From the NCBI GenBank assembly GCA_963814985.1, contig CAWFFV010000046.1:14793-78792 (forward strand): a stretch of DNA of 64,000 bases, given 5' to 3'. The notes below the pieces were generated by a model, which searched no databases, had not been told where the DNA came from, and saw only the letters and a list, made by a program, of their open reading frames with translations. Source of the DNA: CAWFFV01 sp963814985 (GTDB taxonomy: Bacteria; Chloroflexota; Ktedonobacteria; Ktedonobacterales; Ktedonobacteraceae). Both the position numbers and the translations under genes were made by a program. Numbering within the stretch: position 1 is the stretch's first letter; each line of letters starts with the position of its first letter. Positions 37,412 to 46,640 of this stretch are shown one piece after another.

Positions 37412-37461
37412 ACCCAGGACCTCTACTTTTTGTTGGGTAGAGACCCTGGGTGTTTTCTTGT
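37412..37461 (+). terminator. Rho-independent terminator after the CRISPR-like array
   Basis: Arms ACCCAGGACCTCTAC (37412-37426) and 37437-37451 pair with two mismatches, followed by GTTTTCTTGT. It lies 10 bp after the last repeat, so the array was probably a transcription unit. Confidence 0.65.
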
Positions 37462-37744
37462 CAGTTGGGCTTATAGAGGTGAAGGGAGAAGCTATTCTGA
37501 TTTGAGTAGAGTCCTGGTGTGAAGCAACTTTATGGCTTTTTGGTTCTTAGTTTGTCTGGTGTTTTAGTGTGATATTGGTTTGCATTATATGGGCGATGAA
37601 TCGCCTGACGCGATAAATAGTGTCCCTACACTTTTCATTGTGTATTACATCTTATACCCTTCAATTCTCTTTTACCTTTCGTCCACAGGATCAAAATTTG
37701 ATGGACATCGGTATTATATTTTGCATTTTTCGTGTAGAACACAA

Positions 37745-37786
37745 AACACACCTGGACACTATCAAATAGCATTGTCCAGGTGTGTT
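37745..37786. promoter_or_regulatory. 14-bp perfect stem-loop upstream of the ATP synthase operon
   Basis: AACACACCTGGACA (37745-37758) and its complement (37773-37786) flank a 14-nt loop. It lies about 130 bp upstream of the atp promoter. No gene is seen in 37462-37990; a 72-codon open frame at 37580 lacks any support. Confidence 0.45.
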
Positions 37787-37917
37787 ATACTGCTCTGAAA
37801 AATTGGTGAAACCTGAGCCATTGGGGGGAGTGAAAACCTTGATGGCTCTTTGCGTTGGGCTGGCTTCTGGTGCTTTTTCTTGAAGCGGTACGGATGGAGA
37901 CTATTGCATGTTTATTG

Positions 37918-37961
37918 TTGCATTAAAATTGTTGCGTGTGCTATAATCCGATAGGTATAAT
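37918..37961 (+). promoter_or_regulatory. tandem promoters of the ATP synthase operon
   Basis: TTGCAT (37918-37923)-N18-TATAAT (37942-37947) and TTGCGT (37932-37937)-N18-TATAAT (37956-37961) overlap, 30-44 bp before the first gene. Confidence 0.65.
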
Positions 37962-37990
37962 ATGAGAGAAGACAGATGGGATACTAAAGC

Positions 37991-38209
37991 ATGAAAAACA
38001 AGCCACCGCCCACTGTTTTGGGATCTCTGGCAGCGTTGGGCGGTATGGGCTTTACTCTAGCCGTCCCCATTGCCATCGGTGCCATTGTAGGTAACTATCT
38101 TGATGGCCTACTATATACCAAGTATTTGTTTTTACTTCTCGGGCTACTGCTTGGCCTGATAGCGGGAATATATGGTGCATACCGTTTATTTGCCAGTGTT
38201 TTGAAATAG
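37991..38209 (+). CDS. AtpZ/AtpI-like small membrane protein of the ATP synthase operon
   Basis: 72 residues with two membrane helices (about 18-36 and 43-68) separated by GNYLDGLLYTKY, the usual AtpZ/AtpI layout. It is the first gene of the atp operon, 66 bp before atpB. Such proteins assist c-ring assembly or Mg2+ supply to the synthase. Start ATG 37991. Confidence 0.8.
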   Translation: MKNKPPPTVLGSLAALGGMGFTLAVPIAIGAIVGNYLDGLLYTKYLFLLLGLLLGLIAGIYGAYRLFASVLK

Positions 38210-38274
38210 GATAGACGGAACCATTGAGGACCAAACAGACCTGGCGGAGTTCGGCAAAATAGGGAGGATGCCGA

Positions 38275-39171
38275 GTGCTCTGGAAACTTCCTGACATAAA
38301 ACTCGCACCCGATGTGATTGCAACCCCCTGGGGGTTTCCGATTACGAACACGCTACTATGTACCTGGATATCCATTATCGTCTTAGTAGCACTTTTCTTC
38401 TTTGGGACACGTCGACGTGATCTCATTCCCTCTGGTATACAGAATGTTATGGAGTGGTTAGTCGAATATTTACTAGGATTGGTAGAGAGTGTATCAGGTA
38501 AGGAAAAAGGCAAAAAGTTTTTTCCGCTGGTTGCTACCTTCTTTGTCTTTATTCTGGTATCTAACCTGCTTGACGTCTTTCCCGGTGTAGATACTATTGG
38601 GACACTTCACCTTGCAAAGGGTGCCCCCGCACCAGTGTGGGGTTTTCTTCTGTTCGGAAATATCTCTAATCAGTTGGTACCCTGGATTCGTCCAGCTACC
38701 AGTGACCTGAATTTGACACTTTCAATGGCTCTTGTCTCTGTCATTGTCACTCAGGTCTTTGGTTTCTACACCCTTGGTCCTGCAGAACATCTCAGCAAAT
38801 ACTTCAACTTCAGAGCTCTGAGCAAAGGTCCAACAGGCATCATTGAGTTTATTGCCGGTCTCATCGAGGTCGTCAGTGAGGTTGCACGTATCATTTCGTT
38901 CTCGTTCCGTCTGTTTGGCAATATCTTTGCTGGTAGTGCCTTATTAGCAGTATTCGCCTTCTTACTACCATTTGTCTCTACTATCATCTTTATTCCCTTC
39001 GAACTGTTTGTTGCCTTTGTGCAAGCATTGGTATTCTCGCTCCTCACATTGGTCTTTATGGAAATTGCTACCACGAGCCATAGTGCCCATGGTCACAGTG
39101 AGACAGAGCACGAAGCCCATCAGGATTATGAACTGAATAAGGAAAAAGCTGCCGCAGCGGCTCACCAGTAG
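38275..39171 (+). CDS. atpB: ATP synthase Fo subunit a
   Basis: 298 residues from GTG 38275, with GGGAGGA upstream. It has five to six membrane helices. The essential arginine is in SFSFRLFGNIFAG, next to the proton half-channels. LVSNLLDVFPG is also typical. The His/Glu-rich C-terminal tail (HSAHGHSETEHEAHQD) extends past the family core and is probably cytoplasmic. Confidence 0.96.
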   Translation: MLWKLPDIKLAPDVIATPWGFPITNTLLCTWISIIVLVALFFFGTRRRDLIPSGIQNVMEWLVEYLLGLVESVSGKEKGKKFFPLVATFFVFILVSNLLDVFPGVDTIGTLHLAKGAPAPVWGFLLFGNISNQLVPWIRPATSDLNLTLSMALVSVIVTQVFGFYTLGPAEHLSKYFNFRALSKGPTGIIEFIAGLIEVVSEVARIISFSFRLFGNIFAGSALLAVFAFLLPFVSTIIFIPFELFVAFVQALVFSLLTLVFMEIATTSHSAHGHSETEHEAHQDYELNKEKAAAAAHQ

Positions 39172-39288
39172 ATGTAGTGGATTCAGAGGCTTTCTTTTGT
39201 ATTGCTACTCGCAGAATTTTTCATGCTGCGATTGCATATTAGTACTTCAATAAAAACAATCGTTTCGTCCTTAAGGAGGATTTTCACA

Positions 39289-39510
39289 ATGAACTTACAA
39301 CCACTCGCAGTAGCTCTGGCCATTGGTTTGGGTGCTGTCGGACCTGGCATCGGCATCGGAATTGCAGCCGGTCAGGCTTTTAATGCCATCGGTCGCAATC
39401 CAGAAGCAGAGCCATTGATCCGCACCAACATGTTTATCGGTCTGGTGTTTGCCGAAGCTATTGCTATCTATGCACTGCTGATTGCATTCCTCATCCAGTT
39501 CGTCAAGTAA
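39289..39510 (+). CDS. atpE: ATP synthase Fo subunit c
   Basis: 73 residues, two helices. Helix 1 has the GxGxGxG packing motif (GPGIGIGIAAG), the polar loop is RNPEAE, and the ion-binding Glu56 is in FAEAIAIY. The residue after Glu56 is Ala, not Ser, which argues for protons rather than sodium. ATG 39289 follows AAGGAGGA by eight bases; an upstream open frame is not used. Confidence 0.96.
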   Translation: MNLQPLAVALAIGLGAVGPGIGIGIAAGQAFNAIGRNPEAEPLIRTNMFIGLVFAEAIAIYALLIAFLIQFVK

Positions 39511-39672
39511 GCTGCTCCTACTCTGATTTCAGCGTAGAGACGCGAGAACTTGTGTTTCTCTCCGAGGCTCACTCCAGGTTACTTATGCTTCAGAGGAAAC
39601 ATAAAGTACGCGTCTCCATGCTGTCAGGAGAGAGGACATCTTGTACAACCTCTGACGAAAGGAGGCACACTG

Positions 39673-40221
39673 GTGCATACTATACTCATCATTGCAGATA
39701 CCGGCGGCGTTAGCGCTCTTCTCAATGGACTTGGCATCAATGCTTTTGCCTTACTCTCACAGCTTTTCAGTTTCGGTGTCGTCTTCTTACTGCTCTGGAA
39801 ATGGGGATTCCCTGTTATCATTCAGACACTTGACAAGCGACAGGCTGTGATTCGTGAAGGTATCCAGAATGCTGAACGAGCTAAACGTGATCTAGCCGAG
39901 GCAACAGCACGTGCTGAGCGTGTCCTTATTGATGCTCGCATTCAGGCACAGGAGACGATCGAGCGTGCCGCAAACGTTGCCCAACAGGAAGCCAATCGCA
40001 TTGAAGAAGAAGCTCACGCTCGCGCAGAACAGATTAGCCAGCAGCAAATTGCCCGCATCCAGCAGGAGGCCAGCCGTGCTCGCGCTGAATTGAGTCGCAT
40101 GGTCGTAAATATCTCCATCGATGCTGCCAGTAAAGTCATTAGTAGGTCCGTAGATAGCAAAGACAACCGCCGTCTGGTGGAAGAATTTGTGCTTGCTAGC
40201 AACCAGACGAGGGAACGCTAA
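39673..40221 (+). CDS. atpF: ATP synthase Fo subunit b
   Basis: 182 residues from GTG 39673, seven to eight bases after AAAGGAGG. An N-terminal membrane helix (about 24-45, LLSQLFSFGVVFLLLWKWGF) is followed by a long charged coiled coil (LDKRQAVIREGIQNAERAKRD...) that forms the peripheral stalk. Its TAA overlaps the ATG of atpH by one base. Confidence 0.95.
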   Translation: MHTILIIADTGGVSALLNGLGINAFALLSQLFSFGVVFLLLWKWGFPVIIQTLDKRQAVIREGIQNAERAKRDLAEATARAERVLIDARIQAQETIERAANVAQQEANRIEEEAHARAEQISQQQIARIQQEASRARAELSRMVVNISIDAASKVISRSVDSKDNRRLVEEFVLASNQTRER

Positions 40222-40841
40222 TGCTGAAGGGAGCGATAGCACGCCGTTATGCTGAGGCAGTTTTCGAGCTTGCACACAAGCAGAATACGCTAGACCGTAC
40301 GCTTGAAGATGTACAAGAGATAGCCCGGCTCTTTGCTATCCGCAAACTGGCCTATCTCCTACGCGAGCCGAAGATTCCGGCACAGCGCAAAGAGACAGCT
40401 CTACGTCAGGAATTAACATCCAGGGTGTTGCCCATGTCGCTCAATCTTGCATTGCTCATCGTCCAGCGCGAACTGGTCGATTTCATGCCACACATTGCGA
40501 CTGAACTCGAACACCTGGTACTCAACTACAGAAATCAGGCAACAGCAGAAGTTACAACAGCCGCGCAAATGGATGAAAAGCAGCAAGCTTTTGTGAAAGG
40601 TGCGCTTGAACGTCAAACAGGCAAAACAATTCTTCTCCATACTCGGATTGACCCGAGTATCCTGGGTGGAGTCGTAGCACGTGTAGGGGATAAGGTCATC
40701 GATGGTAGCATACGCCAACGCCTGACAGCACTACAACAACAGTTATTGACAGATGTTGCAGGCACTGATGTTGATTTTCTTTCTGAGGAATTTGCTCATC
40801 CTGCCAGCAGTGACTCTCCCACCCATGCAGATGTCATTTAG
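40221..40841 (+). CDS. atpH: ATP synthase F1 subunit delta
   Basis: 206 residues. OSCP/delta N-domain (IARRYAEAVFELAHKQNTLD) and C-terminal ILGGVVARVGDKVIDGSIRQRL. The Ser/Pro/His tail after residue 185 is longer than usual. It links the b stalk to the top of F1. It is coupled to atpF through TAATG. A 155-bp gap separates it from atpA. Confidence 0.95.
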   Translation: MLKGAIARRYAEAVFELAHKQNTLDRTLEDVQEIARLFAIRKLAYLLREPKIPAQRKETALRQELTSRVLPMSLNLALLIVQRELVDFMPHIATELEHLVLNYRNQATAEVTTAAQMDEKQQAFVKGALERQTGKTILLHTRIDPSILGGVVARVGDKVIDGSIRQRLTALQQQLLTDVAGTDVDFLSEEFAHPASSDSPTHADVI

Positions 40842-40996
40842 TCTATTTCTCCATCTGCCCTCAGGGTGTGATGGAGTGAGCATAGTACAATAACGAGACC
40901 CCTGTAAGAGAGTTTATACATCTTTTCTTCCATAACCAGACGGAAGAAGAATAAAAAGAATAGATAAACAGTAACGAACCACTAGGAGGAACAACG

Positions 40997-42555
40997 ATGG
41001 CATCTTGGGCTGATGAAATCAGTGCCATCATAGAGAAAAACATCGCAGGGTTTGGCGCAAACACCACCTCAACGGCTAGCGTCGGTACTGTCATCGCAGT
41101 ACAGGATGGAATTGCTCGCGTCTATGGCCTGCAAGATGTGAAATATCTTGAGTTGGTAGAATTTCCTCGCACAGGAATCTATGGCATGGCCTTCAACCTT
41201 GAAGAAGAGACGGTCAGTTGCCCGATCCTGGGTGAGTATACACATATTCGTGAAGATGACGAAGTACGAACCACTGGACGTATCATTGAGGTTCCGGTTG
41301 GAGATGCACTCATCGGACGCGTGGTAAACCCCCTGGGTCAGCCACTCGATGACCGTGGTCCCATCGCTACCGACAAATTCCGTCCCGTCGAGCGTGTGGC
41401 TCCTGGCGTTATTACACGCCAGTCAGTGAACACACCCGTACAGACTGGCTTGAAAGCCATCGATAGCATGATCCCTATCGGACGCGGCCAACGTGAATTG
41501 ATCATTGGCGACCGTCAGACGGGAAAAACTGCGATTGCTATCGATACCATCATTAATCAGAAGGGTAAAGATCTTCTGTGTATCTATGTTGCGATTGGTC
41601 AGAAAAGCTCTTCTGTGGCACGAACCCATGCAATTCTGGAGCAACATGGCGCGATGGATCATACCATTATTGTGGTCGCAGGTGCTTCTGATCCGGCTCC
41701 TTTGAAATATCTCGCTCCCTATGCAGGTTGTGCGATCGGTGAGGAGTTCATGGAACAGGGCCGAGATGCGCTGATCATCTATGATGACCTGACCAAACAC
41801 GCTGAAGCATACCGCAATATCTCGCTGATTATTCGTCGTCCTCCTGGACGTGAAGCCTATCCCGGCGACGTGTTCTACCTGCATTCGCGCTTGCTTGAGC
41901 GTGCTGCTCGTTTGAACAAAGACTACGGTGGTGGTTCGCTCACAGCATTACCCATCATCGAAACCAAAGCCAACGACATTTCAGCATATATTCCCACCAA
42001 TGTCATCTCGATCACTGATGGGCAGATTTTCCTTGAGTCTGACCTGTTTAATGCCGGACAGCGACCAGCCTTGAATACTGGTCTCTCGGTCTCTCGTGTG
42101 GGCAGTAGTGCACAGACACGTGCTATGCGTCAGGTAGCTGGCTCACTGCGTCTTGATCTTGCACAATTCCGTGAACTGGCGGCTTTTGCACAGTTTGCCT
42201 CAGATCTAGATAAGGCCACAAAGAGGCCGTATCGATCGTGGTCGCCGCTTGACAGAAATTCTTAAGCAGCCACAGTACCAGCCAGTCCCGGTTGAGAAGC
42301 AGGTGATGATCGTCTATGCAGCCACCAGCGGCTACCTGGATGATGTCGAGCTGGATCAAGTGGCAGCATGGGAGTCGGCATTCTACCGCTACATGGATGC
42401 CAACCATCCAGAGATTGGCGCGACGATTATCGAGAAATCTGTCAAAGGCAAAGATAAGATGTCTGATGAACTGCTGCAAGCAGTTGAGGAATGCAGTCGA
42501 AGAGTTCAAGCAGACTGCCGCACCTCGTGGAGATAAGGCGACTGCCGCACACTAG
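40997..42555 (+). CDS. atpA: ATP synthase F1 subunit alpha, two single-base insertions in this sequence
   Basis: The first frame is a normal alpha subunit to residue ~415: ARVYGLQDV, Walker A GDRQTGKTAIAID (about 170-182), ALIIYDDLTKHA, SVSRVGSSAQTRAMRQVAG. At about 42227 one extra base turns ATKRQIDRGRRL into ATKRPYRSW. The adjacent frame then carries TEILKQPQYQPVPVEKQV and GATIIEKSVKGKDKMSDELL. A second extra base near 42477 hides the end, LRNAVEEFKQTAAPRGDKATAAH, with its stop at 42555. Corrected length is about 518 residues. Since this gene should be essential, errors in the sequence are more likely than real mutations. RBS AGGAGG precedes ATG 40997. Confidence 0.93.
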
Positions 42556-42566
42556 GAGGCAAATCA

Positions 42567-43446
42567 ATGCCATCAACCCGAGAAATTCGGCGGCGCATAC
42601 GCTCGGTTAAAAATACAGCACAGATCACCAAAGCGATGCAGATGGTGGCAAGCAGCAAGATGCGTAGAGCACAGGAGCGAGTACAACAATCTCGCCCCTA
42701 TGCCGATCAGCTTCGCGAGCTTGTCTCACGTCTGGCAAACGCCGGTGGAGAAGATATTGGCGAGGGAGTTGCGTTGCTGAAGCAACGTCCTGTGCGTAAC
42801 ATTGGTATCGTGTTGCTGACACCGGACCGTGGTCTCTGCGGAGCACTCCCCAGTAATATTAACCGCAAAGCAGCCGCCACTGCACTGGAACAACAAAACG
42901 CGCTAGGAGCAGCGTCCTGGTCTGGAGTATGTGGCCGTTGGTCGCAAGGGACGCGACTTCATTCTACGTACCCAGGAGCATCTGGTTGCCGAGTTCACCA
43001 ACTATGGCGATAAACCAGCCATGACCGATGCCACAGCCATTGCCCAGGTTGCCATGGAGGCCTTCCTGAAAGGGGAGGTCGATGTTGTGTACCTGGTATA
43101 TGCTAAATATATCAATACCGTCACGCAACAGCCGACCACTGTGCAATTATTACCTGTGCAGCCGCCCAAGCATGAGGGCAAACAAGAAACCATCGAATAT
43201 ATCTATGAGCCTGACCCCAAAGGGATCTTCAAGGCGCTCCTCCCACGTTACATCGATATGCTCGTCTATCAGGCACTGCTGGATACCATAGCAAGTTTTT
43301 ATTCTGCGCAAATGGTGGCGATGAAGAACGCTACCGACAGTGCCAATGAGCTTATTCAGGATCTTACATTGACGTATAACAAGGCACGCCAGACGGCTAT
43401 CACTACACAGATTCTTGAGGTGGTGTCTGGTGCTGAAGCATTATAG
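42567..43446 (+). CDS. atpG: ATP synthase F1 subunit gamma, one single-base insertion in this sequence
   Basis: The N-terminal STREIRRRIRSVKNTAQITKAMQMVASSKMRRAQ is classic gamma, followed by ILLTPDRGLCGALPSN-like text. The frame is lost near 42906 (one extra G): ALEQQNAL should continue EQRPGLEYVAVGRKGRDF, which is found in the adjacent frame. That frame runs to the conserved C-terminus ATDSANELIQDLTLTYNKARQTAITTQILEVVSGAEAL at 43446. Corrected length is about 292. Gamma is the central rotor shaft. AGGAGG lies before ATG 42567. Confidence 0.93.
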
Positions 43447-43451
43447 CAAGC

Positions 43452-43491
43452 TGTAGGGGCTACGGTGAGGAGAATCTCACACGCCCCTACA
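43452..43491 (+). promoter_or_regulatory. intercistronic hairpin between atpG and atpD
   Basis: TGTAGGGGC (43452-43460) pairs with GCCCCTACA (43483-43491), with an inner GTGAG/CTCAC stem. It lies just upstream of the atpD ribosome site and has no U-tract. It may tune the relative expression or stability of atpD mRNA. Confidence 0.5.
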
Positions 43492-43503
43492 ATGGAGAAA
43501 TAC

Positions 43504-44925
43504 ATGGCAACAGCAAAAGTAGGCACGAAGGGGAAAGTCGTGCAGGTTCTGGGGGCTGTCGTAGACGTTGAATTTCCCCCAAATCAGCTACCAGAAATCT
43601 ACAATCAGTTGTTCACACGTCCTGCAGGAGCGGATCAGGATCTTGCGCTTGAGGTAGAACAGCATCTTGGGAATAACTGGGTACGCTGCGTGGCGATGGG
43701 CGCAACTGATGGACTTCAGCGCGGCGTAGATGTTATTGACACAGGCGCAGCGATTTCTGTTCCAGTTGGCCCTAAGACACTGGGGCGCATTTTCAATGTT
43801 CTGGGGAGGGCTGTCGATAACAAACCAGAAGTAACAGACTCTCCACGCTATCCAATTCACCGACCAGCTCCCACCCTGGAAGATCAGGTTTCGACTATTG
43901 AGATCTTTGAAACAGGTATTAAAGTTATTGACCTGATCTGCCCCTTTATGAAAGGGGGAAAAATTGGTGCATTCGGTGGTGCTGGTGTTGGCAAAACCGT
44001 TATCATCCAGGAACTCATCAACAATATTGCTAAAGGTCATGGTGGCTATAGCGTTTTCGCAGGCGTGGGCGAGCGCACTCGTGAGGGCAATGACCTCTAT
44101 CATGAGATGCAGGAAGCAAACGTTATCGATCGTTTAGCCATGGTCTTTGGTCAGATGAACGAGCCTCCTGGCTCACGTCTGCGCGTGGCTTTGAGCGGCC
44201 TGGCTATCGCTGAGTACTTCCGCGATGAAGAAGGGAAAGACGTGTTGCTCTTCATTGACAACATCTTCCGCTTCACGCAGGCTGGTGCTGAGGTGTCAGC
44301 ACTGCTCGGACGTATGCCATCTGCTGTGGGTTATCAGCCCAATCTGGCAGAAGAGATGGGTGAGTTGCAAGAGCGCATTACCTCTACCAAACGAGGTTCG
44401 ATCACTTCGATGCAGGCCGTCTACGTCCCTGCTGACGACTATACCGATCCTGCGCCAGCTACGACCTTCGCCCACCTCGACTCGACGCTTGTGCTGGAGC
44501 GTGCAATCTTCGAGCAGGGTATCTATCCCGCCATCGACCCGCTGGCCTCGACCAGCCGTATTCTTGACCCACAAGTTGTCGGTTCAGAACACTACGATAT
44601 TGCTCGTGGCGTGCAGAAGATACTACAGCGCTACAAAGACTTGCAGGATATTATCGCCATTCTTGGTGTGGATGAGCTATCCGACGATGACAAACTTACG
44701 GTGACGCGTGCCCGCAAGTTGCAGCGTTTCTTCTCACAGCCTTTTACAGTGGCAACCATCTTCACCGGACTCGAAGGTCGCTATGTTCCCCTGAAGGAAA
44801 CCATTCGCGGTTTCAAAGAGATTCTCGAAGGTAAGCATGATACGATCCCTGAGAATTTCTTCTATATGAAGGGCACAATCGACGAGGTGATACAGTCCTA
44901 CGAAGCAGATAAGCAGAAGGGATAA
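43504..44925 (+). CDS. atpD: ATP synthase F1 subunit beta
   Basis: 473 residues, intact. Walker A GGAGVGKT at 158-165, GERTREGNDLYHEM, Walker B VLLFIDNIFRFTQAG, YVPADDYTDPAPATTFAHLD. Catalytic subunit of the F1 head. ATG 43504 follows GGAG by seven bases; open frame from 43465 is not needed. It overlaps nothing and is followed by atpC after 3 bp. Confidence 0.98.
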   Translation: MATAKVGTKGKVVQVLGAVVDVEFPPNQLPEIYNQLFTRPAGADQDLALEVEQHLGNNWVRCVAMGATDGLQRGVDVIDTGAAISVPVGPKTLGRIFNVLGRAVDNKPEVTDSPRYPIHRPAPTLEDQVSTIEIFETGIKVIDLICPFMKGGKIGAFGGAGVGKTVIIQELINNIAKGHGGYSVFAGVGERTREGNDLYHEMQEANVIDRLAMVFGQMNEPPGSRLRVALSGLAIAEYFRDEEGKDVLLFIDNIFRFTQAGAEVSALLGRMPSAVGYQPNLAEEMGELQERITSTKRGSITSMQAVYVPADDYTDPAPATTFAHLDSTLVLERAIFEQGIYPAIDPLASTSRILDPQVVGSEHYDIARGVQKILQRYKDLQDIIAILGVDELSDDDKLTVTRARKLQRFFSQPFTVATIFTGLEGRYVPLKETIRGFKEILEGKHDTIPENFFYMKGTIDEVIQSYEADKQKG

Positions 44926-44928
44926 ACG

Positions 44929-45387
44929 ATGGCGACACGCAATACCCTGCATGTCGAGGTCGTAACCGCTGAGCGCGAACTGTACAGTGGCGAGGCCGAC
45001 ATGGTTAGTGCGCCAGGTTCAGAGGGGCGGCTTGGTATCTTACCACGCCATGCTGCCTTGCTCGCCTTCCTGGCTCCTGGTGCTTTGAACATCAGGCTCA
45101 GAGGAGAAGAAGAGTCACTGTTCGTATCAGGTGGCTTCCTTGAGGTATCTCACAACACTGTGACAGTGCTGGCAGATACGGCAGAACATGCTGAAGAGAT
45201 TGATCAGGCTCGTGCCGAAGCGGCTCGTCGTCGCGCTCAGGAACTTCTGGCACAAGCCCAATCGAATACGGAGCGTGCTGATCTACAAGGTGCGCTTGAA
45301 CGCGCTGTCAATCGTCTGAAAGTCGCGGAAATAGCAGGTCGACATGGTGGTCGGCGGCGCGTCACAATGCCAGGTTCAGAACAATAG
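44929..45387 (+). CDS. atpC: ATP synthase F1 subunit epsilon
   Basis: 152 residues: beta-sandwich N-domain (LHVEVVTAERELYSGEADMVSAPGSEGRLGILPRHAALLAFL, VSGGFLEVSHNTVTVLADTAEHAEEID) and a C-terminal helical hairpin rich in Arg/Ala/Gln. It regulates rotation and can inhibit hydrolysis. Last gene of the operon, before a strong terminator. Confidence 0.96.
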   Translation: MATRNTLHVEVVTAERELYSGEADMVSAPGSEGRLGILPRHAALLAFLAPGALNIRLRGEEESLFVSGGFLEVSHNTVTVLADTAEHAEEIDQARAEAARRRAQELLAQAQSNTERADLQGALERAVNRLKVAEIAGRHGGRRRVTMPGSEQ

Positions 45388-45421
45388 ACATGTACAGCAG
45401 GCAAGTAAAAGTGTAAATACA

Positions 45422-45458
45422 AAATAGGGTACCTCCTTCCGTTGGAGGTACCCTATTT
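45422..45458. terminator. bidirectional terminator after atpC
   Basis: A perfect 15-bp stem (AAATAGGGTACCTCC, 45422-45436, with 45444-45458) and a 7-nt loop. It lies between atpC and the convergent TPM gene. Confidence 0.8.
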
Positions 45459-45483
45459 GCATATCATCGGTGCAGCACGGACA

Positions 45484-46437
45484 TTAGAAGTTACCGCTAC
45501 TACCTCCACCAGAATTTTCACCGCTGCCGCCTCCGCCGAAATCTCCACTGCCGCCACTCCACCGAAATCTCCTCCGCCTCCGCCTACCAAAATCTCCGCT
45601 GGCACCTCCTCCAAAGTCATTTCCACCCACATTGCCACCTTGCTCACCCTGGTTCCCCTGTCCCTGCTGCCTGCCCAACTCATAGCCAAGCAGGCCTCCG
45701 GCCGCCGCGCCCAGACCTCCAGCAGCTAAGGGATTCACTCCTTGACCTTGATTGGGACCAGGATAGCCAGGACCATAGTTAGGGGGATAAGGCTGGTTAT
45801 AGGGCTGATTAGGCTGGTTAAGGTTCGGATTGTAACCTCTACCTCTATTCATGCCACCACCCCGGCGACGGCGCATGAAGCTAAAGAAGGCAATGGCCGC
45901 CAGCACCAGCAGACCAATACAACAGAGCGTACCAAACCCCAACCCGTTGCCACTGCCAGTCCCGACAGGGAGAACACCACCGCTACCAGTGGAGCCTACG
46001 GAATTACGTAACGAGCGAATAGCAGCAACGGTCGCAGTAGTATAGTCTCCATTGAAGTTACTGGTAAAGGCACTCACGGCATCATTGTACTGACCACTGG
46101 AAAGGGATACACTTCGACCACCAACAATCGCCAGATGCCGCTGTCCCGTATCAATGGCGATGACGATTTTATTTGCGCTATCAATGTGACCAGTGGCTCG
46201 CTGATCGAACTGAGCTTTCGACCCGTTAAAGGCATTTGTGGTGTAAATGTCGATCGGATACGGTAGCGATTTTGCCTCATTGTATATCGGCGTTTTATTC
46301 TGAAATACACTGGCCTGATCGTATACGTTTACGGTTGCCGCCAGTGTGCCTGCCGTAACAACGAGCAACAGGCACAGCGCTGCAACGATTGCAGCCAGAC
46401 CGACGCCTAGCTGCCTGAGAGAAGACCCTTGATACAT
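45484..46437 (-). CDS. TPM-domain (TLP18.3/Psb32/MOLO-1-like) membrane protein with Gly-rich tail
   Basis: 317 residues from ATG 46437, with AGGAGG nine bases upstream. A signal/anchor helix at about 9-35 is followed by a TPM-like extracytoplasmic domain (VYDQASVFQN..., IVIAIDTGQRHLAIVGG), a second helix (about 167-185, CCIGLLVLAAIAFFSFMRRRR), then a Pro/Asn/Gly/Gln-rich cytoplasmic tail ending in GGGGSGENSGGGSSGNF. Within the Gly tail, RRRRRRFRWS interrupts GDFGGG repeats and is in the wrong frame, so two opposite single-base changes flank it. The function is unknown; the family is membrane-linked. Confidence 0.75.
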   Translation of the reverse strand: MYQGSSLRQLGVGLAAIVAALCLLLVVTAGTLAATVNVYDQASVFQNKTPIYNEAKSLPYPIDIYTTNAFNGSKAQFDQRATGHIDSANKIVIAIDTGQRHLAIVGGRSVSLSSGQYNDAVSAFTSNFNGDYTTATVAAIRSLRNSVGSTGSGGVLPVGTGSGNGLGFGTLCCIGLLVLAAIAFFSFMRRRRGGGMNRGRGYNPNLNQPNQPYNQPYPPNYGPGYPGPNQGQGVNPLAAGGLGAAAGGLLGYELGRQQGQGNQGEQGGNVGGNDFGGGASGDFGRRRRRRFRWSGGSGDFGGGGSGENSGGGSSGNF

Positions 46438-46640
46438 GGTACGAACCCTCCTGAACTTTCCACCCACATCTTCGCTACGATGGTCAATCTGGTTCCACTC
46501 AAGAACACGAGGCACATATCTCAAAAGATACAAACAGACACATACACAGACAACTACTCGTCTTCACTCTGCCCACATGCTACAATGAGGGAGGAGAACA
46601 CAATTCTCGTAAAAACACCATATTGGAGCAAGATAGAGCA

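Noticed and set aside
37580..37798. A 72-codon open frame before the atp operon
   Set aside because: No ribosome site, no family resemblance, and it overlaps the 14-bp stem-loop.
39289..39510. A sodium-dependent ATP synthase
   Set aside because: The c subunit has Ala after the ion-binding Glu, where sodium-type rings usually have Ser.
42200..42555. Programmed frameshifting in atpA
   Set aside because: The breaks are extra bases at sites without slippery heptamers, and programmed shifts are not known in this gene; errors are simpler.
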